Shown: piece by piece, positions 18,340 to 27,300 of the stretch | How the letters are laid out: each line of letters begins with the position of its first letter | How positions within the stretch are numbered: position 1 is the stretch's first letter | Source of the DNA: Ignavibacteriales bacterium | GTDB taxonomy: Bacteria; Bacteroidota; Ignavibacteria; UBA10030 | NCBI GenBank assembly: GCA_026390575.1 | Contig: JAPLFR010000015.1 | Span: forward strand, 340,279 to 404,278 | DNA length: 64,000 bases | Reading direction: 5' to 3' | The notes under the pieces: model-generated | Seen by the model: the letters and a program-made list of their open reading frames with translations, nothing else | Databases searched by the model: none | What the model was told of the DNA's origin: nothing | Position numbers and translations under genes: made by a program

Positions 18340-19297
18340 TAAACCGAAAGTGGCTTTCTACTGGTGTGCTTCCTGCGGCGGCTGCGAGGAATCAGTTGTT
18401 GACCTCGCCGAAAACATTCTGGATGTAGTTGCGGCAGTGGATATTGTGATGTGGCCTGTTGCTATGGATTTCAAGAAAAAAGATGTTGAAGCGATGGCTG
18501 ATGGTTCGATCTTGGTCTCGATGGTCAATGGAGCTATACGGACATCGGAGCAGGAAGAGATGGCGAAGCTCATGCGGAAGAAAAGCAAGCTTATCATCGC
18601 CTATGGTTCATGCGCGCATATGGGAGGTATTCCAGGACTCGCCAATCAATTTCAGCGTGAAGAAATTCTCAAATACGTATATGAAGAATCACCTTCAACG
18701 GTGAACAAGGAGAAAACACGTCCGGAAGTGAAATTTGGAACAAACGGCAGTTCCGTTACATTGCCAACATTCTTTAATATTGTACGTGCGCTTGATCAGG
18801 TCATCGATGTCGATTATTATTTACCCGGATGTCCGCCGACGCCGAAATTGCTGAAGCAAGCCCTTGAAGTACTTCTTTCCGGAAAATTATCGGAGAAAGG
18901 CGCAATATTGGCACCGGATATTGCACTTTGTGATGAATGCCCGAAAAAAGATACAAAGCCAAGCGATCTAAAGTTTACGGAATTCAAACGTCCGCACTGG
19001 ACACAAATTGATCCCAATACTTGTTTGCTGGCGCAGGGCATTGTTTGTATGGGGCCTGCGACACGAGGCGGTTGTGAAGGTGTTTGCATCTCAGGCAATA
19101 TGCCATGCACCGGCTGTTTTGGACCGACCTCGCGGGTGAAAGATCAGGGAGCAAAAATTCTTTCTGCCCTTGCATCGCAGATAGAAGCGAAAGATGAAAA
19201 AGGAATTGATGAGACACTGGCAACAATTCCGGACCCTGTCGGAACATTTTATCGTTACGGTTTACCAGTATCGCTATTGAGAAGAAAGAATTTTTAA
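18332..19297 (+). CDS. mvhG: Group 3c [NiFe] hydrogenase small subunit
   Basis: 321 residues. The N-terminus YWCASCGGCEES holds the proximal-cluster cysteines, with GSCAHMGG and LPGCPPTP later and a Cys-rich C-terminal part (CDECPKKD, GCEGVC, CTGCFGP) for the other clusters. No Tat signal. ATG 18332 follows AAGGAGG with a nine-base spacer inside the mvhD end; the longer frame from 18266 is discarded. It passes electrons from MvhA to MvhD. Confidence 0.93.
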   Translation: MPDKPKVAFYWCASCGGCEESVVDLAENILDVVAAVDIVMWPVAMDFKKKDVEAMADGSILVSMVNGAIRTSEQEEMAKLMRKKSKLIIAYGSCAHMGGIPGLANQFQREEILKYVYEESPSTVNKEKTRPEVKFGTNGSSVTLPTFFNIVRALDQVIDVDYYLPGCPPTPKLLKQALEVLLSGKLSEKGAILAPDIALCDECPKKDTKPSDLKFTEFKRPHWTQIDPNTCLLAQGIVCMGPATRGGCEGVCISGNMPCTGCFGPTSRVKDQGAKILSALASQIEAKDEKGIDETLATIPDPVGTFYRYGLPVSLLRRKNF

Positions 19298-19299
19298 TT

Positions 19300-19752
19300 A
19301 TGGTTTCCCGTAAATCCATAGATGATTTTTTATCACAGAAAAAGCTCGCTCTTATCGGTGTCTCGCGAGATACCAAGCAATTAGCAAACGTTGCATACCG
19401 TTTTTTGAAAACACACGGATTTACGGTATATCCTGTTAATCCGAATGCAGATAAGATTGAGGGTGATCGATGTTATCCAAACATCAAATCGTTGCCTGAA
19501 AAGGTCGATGGTGTTGTAATAATGCTTCCACCAGAAAAAACGATGAAGGTATTACCGGAAATTCTTGAGGCAGGTATTGAGCATGTCTGGCTGCAGCAGC
19601 AAACGGAATCGCCGCAAGCAATACAATTTTGTAAAGATCATAATATTCGTGTTGTCTATGGTGAATGCATTATGATGTTTACTGAACCGGTAGCTTCTTT
19701 CCATCGCCTGCATCGCTGGGGGAAAAAAGTTATGGGTAAATTGCCGAAATAA
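19300..19752 (+). CDS. CoA-binding-domain protein (YccU family) inside the mvh operon
   Basis: 150 residues forming a single Rossmann CoA-binding domain: LALIGVSRDTKQ, VYPVNPN and VVIMLPPEKT are typical of the YccU/succinyl-CoA-ligase-like family. It lacks ligase domains. It starts two bases after mvhG and is followed by mvhA 48 bases later, so it separates the two catalytic subunit genes. A link between CoA status and the hydrogenase-Hdr complex is possible but unproved. Confidence 0.88.
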   Translation: MVSRKSIDDFLSQKKLALIGVSRDTKQLANVAYRFLKTHGFTVYPVNPNADKIEGDRCYPNIKSLPEKVDGVVIMLPPEKTMKVLPEILEAGIEHVWLQQQTESPQAIQFCKDHNIRVVYGECIMMFTEPVASFHRLHRWGKKVMGKLPK

Positions 19753-19799
19753 AAAATAAGCTTTGACGATTTCAAGGCAGATTAACACGAGGAACAATA

Positions 19800-21275
19800 A
19801 TGGAAGCAACAACTACAACTCGACGAATAACGATTGATCCTATCACTCGTCTTGAAGGTCATGGAAAGATCGATATCTTTCTTGATGATAAAGGTGAAGT
19901 GACGAAGGCATATTATCAAATCCCAGAATTGCGCGGCTTCGAGATTTTCTCCAAGGGACGTCCTGCCGAAGATATGCCGCAAATTACCAGCCGCATCTGT
20001 GGTGTATGCCCAACAGCACATCATATGGCTGGTACGAAAGCGTTGGATGACCTCTATAAAGTAGATCCACCACCTGCAGCAAAGAAAATTCGTGAGTTGA
20101 TTTATAATCTCTTTATGCTCGAAGACCACGCGCTTCATGTGTATATTCTTGGCGGCCCTGATTTCATCGTTGGCCCGGATGCACCGAAAGAATTGCGTAA
20201 TGTAGTCGGTGTGATAGGCAAAGTGGGTGTGGATGTTGGCAAGAAAGTAATTTCTATGCGGCGCCGATTGCGTGAATTGATAAGTTACCTCGGTGGTAAA
20301 GTAATCCATCCGGTTTTCGGATTACCGGGCGGAGTCTCAAAAGGAATAGCTCTAGAAGATTTACCGAAGTTTAAAGAAGTGGCTAATGATGGATTAGAGT
20401 TTGCCAAATTCACATTGCAGGTATTCAAAGATATTGTGTTAAAGAATGATACCTATGTCAAGATGATTACTTCCGAGACCTACACTCATAAAACATACTA
20501 TATGGGTTTAGTGGATGAGAACAACAAGCTCAATTTCTATGATGGTAAGGTGAGGGTAGTCGATCCAAGCGGAAACGAATTCATCAAGTTTGCGCCCCAG
20601 CAATATCTTGATCACATCGCAGAACAGGTTGAACCTTGGAGCTATGTAAAATTCCCTTACCTCAAAATGGTCGGATGGAAAGGATTTGTGGACGGAATTG
20701 AAAGTGGTGTCTATTCTGTTGCGCCGCTTGCGCGTCTCAATGTTGCCGATGGTATGGCGACCGCTGAGGCGCAGAAAGCGTGCGATGAACTCTATAAGAC
20801 TTTAGGTGGAAAGCCGGTGCACATGACACTTGCTAATCATTGGGCACGTGTTGTGGAGATGCTGCAGGCTGCAGAACGATGCGTTGAACTCGTGAATGAT
20901 ATTGAAATCACCAGCAAAGACATTCGTACGATTCCGACAAAAACACCGACTGTCGGCATTGGTATTGTCGAAGCACCGCGCGGTACACTCATCCATCATT
21001 ATGAAACGGACGAACGTGGATTGATCACAAAAGTGAACCTCATTGTTGCTACCGCACATAACGGCGCACGTATTGCAATGGGTGTTGATAAAGCAGCGAA
21101 AGGCCTCATTCATGGCGGAAAAGTAAATGACGGTCTTCTCAATATGATTGAAATGGCATTCCGCGCATACGATCCATGCAATGCCTGTGCGACGCATTCG
21201 TTACCTGGTGAAATGCCCCTCGTTGTTCACCTCCGTGATAAGGATGGCAATCTCATAGATATCTTAAAGAGATAA
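19800..21275 (+). CDS. mvhA: Group 3c [NiFe] hydrogenase large subunit
   Basis: 491 residues with both Ni-Fe motifs: RICGVCPTAHHM near residue 64 and DPCNACATH near 458-466, followed by a 25-residue tail for proteolytic removal. Gene context (HdrABC plus MvhDG) assigns it to the electron-bifurcating MvhADG-HdrABC type: 2 H2 reduce ferredoxin and a disulfide or equivalent acceptor together. It has no membrane anchor and is the last gene of the operon. Confidence 0.95.
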   Translation: MEATTTTRRITIDPITRLEGHGKIDIFLDDKGEVTKAYYQIPELRGFEIFSKGRPAEDMPQITSRICGVCPTAHHMAGTKALDDLYKVDPPPAAKKIRELIYNLFMLEDHALHVYILGGPDFIVGPDAPKELRNVVGVIGKVGVDVGKKVISMRRRLRELISYLGGKVIHPVFGLPGGVSKGIALEDLPKFKEVANDGLEFAKFTLQVFKDIVLKNDTYVKMITSETYTHKTYYMGLVDENNKLNFYDGKVRVVDPSGNEFIKFAPQQYLDHIAEQVEPWSYVKFPYLKMVGWKGFVDGIESGVYSVAPLARLNVADGMATAEAQKACDELYKTLGGKPVHMTLANHWARVVEMLQAAERCVELVNDIEITSKDIRTIPTKTPTVGIGIVEAPRGTLIHHYETDERGLITKVNLIVATAHNGARIAMGVDKAAKGLIHGGKVNDGLLNMIEMAFRAYDPCNACATHSLPGEMPLVVHLRDKDGNLIDILKR

Positions 21276-21302
21276 AAAATATAGATCGATCAGTTTCATT
21301 GT

Positions 21303-21848
21303 ATGGAGTGTCCTCTGGAAGTTACATCGATATTGATTTTTATTCTTGGAACATGTGGCGCTCTCGTCTTCACTTGGCGATTCTCCATTAAAGCCAAGCG
21401 TCCTCATGGTATTCCACGATTCTTTTCCTTCGAGTGCATTCTCTTACTCGTGCTCCTCAATGTACCCGTATGGTTTAAGCACACGCTGCTGTGGAATCAA
21501 CTCATTTCATGGATACTACTCTTCGTTTCGATTGTCTACGCCGCTACGGGTTTCTACCTTCTCCGGGTTATCGGCAAACCAAAAGGCGACTTCGAAAATA
21601 CCTCGAAGCTCGTCGTTGTTGGGCTCTATAAATTCATCCGCCATCCATTATACGCCTCGCTTGTATTATTAGGATTTGGAATATTCTTTAAACAGATCAC
21701 GATTGAAACGACTGCTCTTGTTTTGTTCAACTTTTTTGCATTGATTGCAACTGCCAAACAGGAGGAGAAAGAGATGCTGATCAAATTTGGCGAAGAGTAT
21801 CACGCATACATGAAGAGAACAAAGATGTTTATTCCATATTTATTTTGA
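21303..21848 (+). CDS. Isoprenylcysteine carboxyl methyltransferase-like membrane protein
   Basis: 181 residues with about four or five membrane helices and the SAM-binding C-terminal motif of the ICMT/PEMT superfamily (GLYKFIRHPLYASLVL, then AKQEEKEMLIKFGEEY). Bacterial members methylate small or lipid substrates; the substrate here is unknown. It begins 27 bases after mvhA and may be a downstream member of that transcript. Its end overlaps the earliest possible start of the next gene. Confidence 0.85.
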   Translation: MECPLEVTSILIFILGTCGALVFTWRFSIKAKRPHGIPRFFSFECILLLVLLNVPVWFKHTLLWNQLISWILLFVSIVYAATGFYLLRVIGKPKGDFENTSKLVVVGLYKFIRHPLYASLVLLGFGIFFKQITIETTALVLFNFFALIATAKQEEKEMLIKFGEEYHAYMKRTKMFIPYLF

Positions 21849-21871
21849 ACAATATCAGAAAGGGAATTTGC

Positions 21872-23098
21872 TTGAAAAAATTGATCTATTTGTTCATAAT
21901 CTTTGAATTCAGCTCAAACGTTTTGTATGCGCAAATCGAGCGACGCGATAAAGCAGTGTTCATAGAATCAAAGAATGAATTTTGGGATTCCGTCAAAACG
22001 ACACTTGATAAATTCTATAAGAAGGATTCAACTGCGAATAAAAAACTGCGGGTTGATTTTACTCAATTCAATCCACCGAAATCCTTAGATGAATTCACAA
22101 CGTATTGGCATAACAAGCCGGTCTCACAGGCAGTCTCCGGAATGTGCTGGTGTTTTTCCACAACATCATTTTTCGAATCTGAAATATTCCGGTTGAGCAA
22201 ACGCGAGATCAAACTCTCTGAACTTTACACTGTGTATTGGGAATACGTTGAAAAGGCGCGTGGGTATGTTCGGGCGCGCGGCGATCAGGAGTTCGGTGAA
22301 GGATCGGAGTCGGACGCTGTAAAACGTATATGGAAGAATCATGGTATTGTTCCTGCAGATGCGTACACCGGATTGCTCAACGGTCAGCCCTTTCACGATC
22401 ATTCCAAAATGTTTGCGGAATTGGAGACATATCTTAAATCTCTTAAAACTTCAAACAGTTGGGATGAGGATGCGGTGGAACATAACGTCAAATCCATTCT
22501 TAATCATTACATCGGTGCGCCGCCGGAAAAAATTCTTGTCGGTAACAAGGAAATGACACCGAAGGAATATTTTGAAAAGGTTGTCAAATTGAACCTGGAC
22601 GAATATGTGGAACTTGTATCTTTTGCCGACCGCCCGTATTACACATCTGTGGAATTTGACGTACCGGATAATTGGTGGCATAGCAAGGATTACTTCAACG
22701 TTCCTTTGAGCGATTTTATGGCAGCAGTGAAGAATGCGGTTCGCACAGGTTATACTGAAGTCATCGGCGGCGATGTCTCGGAACCGGGGATCGAAGGGCA
22801 TGCGGGCATTGCTGTTATACCAACATTTGATATTCCATCGCAATACATTGATGAAAATGCACGTATTTTTAGATTTAAAAATGCTACAACCGAGGATGAC
22901 CATGGTATTCACATCGTCGGTTATACACAGAAAGATGGAACAGATTGGTATCTCGTAAAAGATTCGGGTGCTGGCTCGCGCAACAACTCACATTCTGGTT
23001 ATTACTTTTTTCATGAAGATTTTGTGAAGTTGAAGATGCTCGGAGTGATGCTCCCCAAAAGCGCTGTGCCTGAGATCGTGAAGAAAATGGGAAAGTGA
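21872..23098 (+). CDS. Secreted C1-family (bleomycin-hydrolase-like) cysteine peptidase
   Basis: About 408 residues with a signal peptide (KKLIYLFIIFEFSSNVLYAQ). The papain-type domain shows the oxyanion Gln and catalytic Cys in QAVSGMCWCFST and the His in DDHGIHIVGY. The usual catalytic Asn segment (KNSWG) reads KDSGAG, i.e. Asp in place of Asn, so catalysis may differ. TTG 21872 preceded by AAAGGG is preferred over TTG 21845 because it begins the signal peptide. Probably exported to the periplasm or surface; substrates are unknown. Confidence 0.82.
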   Translation: MKKLIYLFIIFEFSSNVLYAQIERRDKAVFIESKNEFWDSVKTTLDKFYKKDSTANKKLRVDFTQFNPPKSLDEFTTYWHNKPVSQAVSGMCWCFSTTSFFESEIFRLSKREIKLSELYTVYWEYVEKARGYVRARGDQEFGEGSESDAVKRIWKNHGIVPADAYTGLLNGQPFHDHSKMFAELETYLKSLKTSNSWDEDAVEHNVKSILNHYIGAPPEKILVGNKEMTPKEYFEKVVKLNLDEYVELVSFADRPYYTSVEFDVPDNWWHSKDYFNVPLSDFMAAVKNAVRTGYTEVIGGDVSEPGIEGHAGIAVIPTFDIPSQYIDENARIFRFKNATTEDDHGIHIVGYTQKDGTDWYLVKDSGAGSRNNSHSGYYFFHEDFVKLKMLGVMLPKSAVPEIVKKMGK

Positions 23099-23136
23099 AG
23101 TATCGGGATTACTCTGTTTTTCACTGATTCAACACG

Positions 23137-23179
23137 GATTGCCCGTCTCGATGAATCGAGACGGACAGATTACACTGAT
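23137..23179. repeat. 22-bp perfect palindrome inserted in a short repeat unit
   Basis: CCGTCTCGAT at 23143-23152 pairs exactly with ATCGAGACGG at 23155-23164. The flanks GATTGC (23137-23142) and ACAGATTACACTGAT (23165-23179) rejoin to give the same text as the 23-bp tandem units at 51600-51668. The palindrome therefore looks inserted into a copy of that unit. It lies between the converging peptidase and hypE genes; with no T run it is a poor terminator. Confidence 0.7.
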
Positions 23180-23304
23180 AGGTAGTGCTTGAGCGAATAT
23201 TTTTTACTGTTTTGTAAATATCTTTTGCTTGATTTCGAAGCTCTTTTGGTTTAACAATCAGTGAAATCCGCAATCAATCCAAATCGCGAAAATCAGTATA
23301 ATCA

Positions 23305-24369
23305 TCAGCATATTCTTGGCAGTTGTTCGCCGGAGAGCATGTCCACCACACGCGAACCCCCGATGCGTGTTTTCATAATCACAGTACCGGAATGATCTGC
23401 AACAACCTCGCCGATAATAACAGCATTTTTTCCTAACGGATGCGTGCGCATTGCTCCAAGCACTTTATCTCCTGCCGACGGAGCAACGAATGCAAGGAGT
23501 TTGCCTTCATTTGCTACATAGAGTGGATCGAAGCCAAGGATTTCGCAAGCACCCAGTACTTCTTCAGAGACAGGTATGCGATCTTCAAAAATAGAAATTC
23601 CGATAGCAGCACTCTCGGCAATTTCGTTGAGAACAGATGCAACACCGCCGCGCGTCGGGTCGCGAAGAACGTGAATTTCCTGGCTTGCCGCAAACATCGT
23701 CTCTACTAATTCATTGAGCGGTGCACAGTCGCTTTCAATCTGAGTTTCAAACTCCAATCCTTCCCGTACAGACATGATGGCGATTCCATGATCAGCAATT
23801 GTACCGCTTAAAATAATCTTATCTCCTGGTTTTGCATGCCGCGGACTGATGGTAACTCCATCCGGAAGAATACCAATGCCCGATGTATTGACGAAAATTT
23901 TGTCGCCTTTTCCGCGATCAACCACTTTCGTGTCACCGGTAACCAGTTGAACCCCCGCTGCTTTTGCCGCAGTTTCCATAGAACGTACAACGCGCCATAA
24001 TTCTTCCATGGATAATCCTTCTTCAATAATAAATGCGGCAGAAAGATAAAGCGGGCGTGCACCGCACATGGAAAGATCATTCACGGTTCCGTTTACGGCG
24101 AGTGTGCCAATATTTCCACCTGGGAAGAAAATTGGATTGATGACGTACGAATCGGTAGAAAATGCGAACCGTGTGGTACCAATTGAGAAGATAGCACCAT
24201 CGTGCAACGGTTCAAGCAGTTCATTTTTAAATTGCGATGCAAACATATTTTTGATCAACTGGTGCGAGAGTTTTCCGCCCCCGCCGTGTGCCAGCAAAAC
24301 ATGCTTGTATTCCATCATTGGCAGCGGGCAAGAGAAGCCATTGTTCATTTCCATAGTTTTTTCATTCAT
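23305..24369 (-). CDS. hypE: Hydrogenase maturation factor HypE
   Basis: 354 residues of the HypE/AIR-synthase fold: N-terminal AHGGGGKLSHQLI, ATP-binding region around VTGDTKVVDRG and RDPTRGGVAS, and the C-terminal PRIC. The terminal Cys carries the thiocarbamate that HypE dehydrates to thiocyanate, the CN donor of the Ni-Fe site. It is the last gene of the minus-strand hyp operon, 24 bases after the giant kinase. Confidence 0.96.
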   Translation of the reverse strand: MNEKTMEMNNGFSCPLPMMEYKHVLLAHGGGGKLSHQLIKNMFASQFKNELLEPLHDGAIFSIGTTRFAFSTDSYVINPIFFPGGNIGTLAVNGTVNDLSMCGARPLYLSAAFIIEEGLSMEELWRVVRSMETAAKAAGVQLVTGDTKVVDRGKGDKIFVNTSGIGILPDGVTISPRHAKPGDKIILSGTIADHGIAIMSVREGLEFETQIESDCAPLNELVETMFAASQEIHVLRDPTRGGVASVLNEIAESAAIGISIFEDRIPVSEEVLGACEILGFDPLYVANEGKLLAFVAPSAGDKVLGAMRTHPLGKNAVIIGEVVADHSGTVIMKTRIGGSRVVDMLSGEQLPRIC

Positions 24370-24393
24370 CGGTTTTATTCTTTTCGGATTCCT

Positions 24394-27300
24394 TTAATCT
24401 AACGCTTCCCTGATTTTTGCGAGCACATCTTCAATGATGTATGGCTTTGGTAAAAATCCCCGTACGCCGGCATCTTCCAATTTTGCTTTTATATCTGGTT
24501 CAAAAAATCCGCTGGCTAATATCATTTTCACTGCAGGGTTTATTTCTTTGAGTTTTTTAAATTCACCATCGCCCGACAATTTTGGCAAACCCATGTCACT
24601 CATAACGAGTGCAATCTCGTGTGCATGCTGGTTGTATACATTCACCGCTTCCATACCGTCTTTAGCCGTTAGCACAGTATAACCGTGCGTTTCAAGAAGA
24701 ATCTGTACCATATCGAGCAGTAAGTCTTCATCTTCCACAACAAGAATAGTCTCGTTTCCGCCGTGAACTTGTTTTTCTGCTTTAGCTGTTTCAAGAGTAG
24801 AAATGCTTTCCTTTGGAACAGGGAAGTATAGCTGGAAACTCGTTCCGCTTCCGACCGCGCTTTCCACGTCCACGAAACCGTGGTGAGCTTGAACAACACC
24901 GTACACTACAGAAAGTCCCAATCCTGTTCCTTTCCCTTTTTCTTTTGTTGTGAAGAACGGATCGAAAATTCTATTGCGAGTCGTTTCATCCATCCCTGTT
25001 CCGGTATCGGATACAGTTATGCAGATGTAACGATGCTCATTTGCCGTTGGGAAGCGTTCCCGCAAATTAATACCTAGTGCCATATACGCTTTAATTGAAA
25101 TGACACCGCCGTTGGGCATAGCGTCCCGTGCATTGACGCAGAGATTGAGTAATATCTGATGAATTTGTGTATGATCGGCATTAATGAGGGGAAGCTGTAT
25201 TTCTATTTCTGTGTTGAAGGTGATGGTTTTTGAAAATGTCTGTTGCAGCATCGATACAAGTTCTCGCGTAAGATCGGGAACATCTAATGGTCCGAATGCA
25301 ACGTCAGTCTTGCGGGCAAAAGTAAGAATTTGCTTGACCAATCCTGCGCCTCGATCGACTGCTTGTTTGATCGCATTCACTCCGTCGGAAAATTTCTGTG
25401 GATCACTTTTCATCGAGGGAAGAATGGAAGTATACCCGAGAATAATCCCAAGAATATTGTTGAAATCATGTGCAATTCCGCCTGCGAGTGTACCAATGCT
25501 AAGCATCTTTTGAGATTGCACTAACTCTTGCTGAAGCTTCTTTTGTTCGGTAATGTCTTGGAAAACCTCCAGCATCGCCTTGCGTCCTTCGTACATCATA
25601 CCCACATGACTGATCTGGAAAGTTTTACCGCCTAAGATACCCATTGTTTCAATAACATCTGGTTTGCCAAATGAGATTCCTCTCTTCAATGGACAGTCTT
25701 GGCATTGCTGTTCGTTGTCTTTGTACACTTTCCAGCAACACATATCTACAACATCGACTGTAAGCATTTCCTTCATAGCTTTACTGACAAAAAGGATATT
25801 TCCTTCTTCATCAACAATGTTCATCCCGAATGGCATTGTCTGGATGAGCAGATCGTTAAAGGCGTGCGTTTGGCGAAGCGCCTCTTCTGCCATCCGGTGT
25901 TGAGTGAGATCGGAAAAGAAGACGAGCGTGAGTTCCCCCATCGATGAGAATGTAGATTCGATATACTTACTGGAACCATCCTTGCACGTAATTACAGATT
26001 CCAGGGGTTCGGTGTCATTAGCCTCGAGTTGTGCTTGTTCTACAGAATTGTTCCAGATAGATTCTATTTGATTCCGATATTCGTCGATAGGGTATGCAAA
26101 TGACCACCAAGAATCCAGGGAAGGGATGTCCTGTTGTTCGTACCCGAACAATTGAGTAAATCGATGGCTGACGTACTCGATGTCTTTTGTTGCGCCGGAG
26201 AACACGGCGATCGCAACTGGAGAAGATTCTACGAGCATTTTGAAAAGCTCTTCACTCTTTCTTAGACTTTCTTCAGCATGTTTATGTTCTGTAATGTCTT
26301 CTGCTATCCCATCGTAATAGAGTATGGAGTTATCCGGATCGTGGATCGCTTTCGCATTTTCACGGACAAAAATAGTTGAACCATCTCTTCGCCGCCAAGC
26401 TGATTCAAGACCCTTTACCTCTCCTTCCTGTTCCATTTTTCGCTTGAAATCAGTTCTTGGATAAGATGGTTCAAATCCTGATTGTTCTAGATTACGGGCC
26501 TTGAGCGCTTCGATCGAGGAAAACCCGAGCATGTTAAGAAGCTGTGGATTGGCAAGAAGAATGTCTCCATTTGGTGTCGTACGATAGATTCCAATATTAG
26601 CATTCGTATACAATTCCCGATATCGTTCTTCGCTTTCTCGTAGCGCCTCTTCTGACCGAATCCGTTCTGTGATATCCCGAATAGCGGGCATATGGGCTGG
26701 ACGACCTCGCCAGCTGAGTCGGGTAGCCGTGATCTCTATCGGGAATACTGACCCATCTTTTTTTCGATGGTAGCGGATCGGAATACGAGTTTCAGTAGGA
26801 TTTTTGCCTGCACGGCTTGTCTCATCTGGTTCTGCCGATAGATCCACATTACGCATCTGTAGCAATTCCTGGTGCTGGTATCCGTACAGAGTGGAGGCGG
26901 CTGCATTAGCTTCAATGATCTGACCCGTTTCGTCATCGATCAGGAAGAGAGCATCAGATTCCATATCAAACAATCGACGATACTTTTCTTCGTTTTCGCG
27001 AAGTGCTTCTTCAGTGCGTTTGCGTTCGGTGATATCACGGAACGTGCTTTGTGTATAAACCTCAATTCCAATCCTTACATGATCTGTAGCGATTTCTAAG
27101 TCTCTCTTTTCGCCATTTTTACGAATTATTTTATAAGTAAACCTCTTTTCAGTTGGTTCTCCTTTTTTAACTTTTTCGAGCATATCCTGGATTATATTTT
27201 GCGATTCAGGAGCAATATGTTCTAGTAATGGTTTGGCAAGGAATTTGTCTAAATCATCATAGCCAAAGATTTCAAGCAATGCTTTGTTGGCATGGATTAC

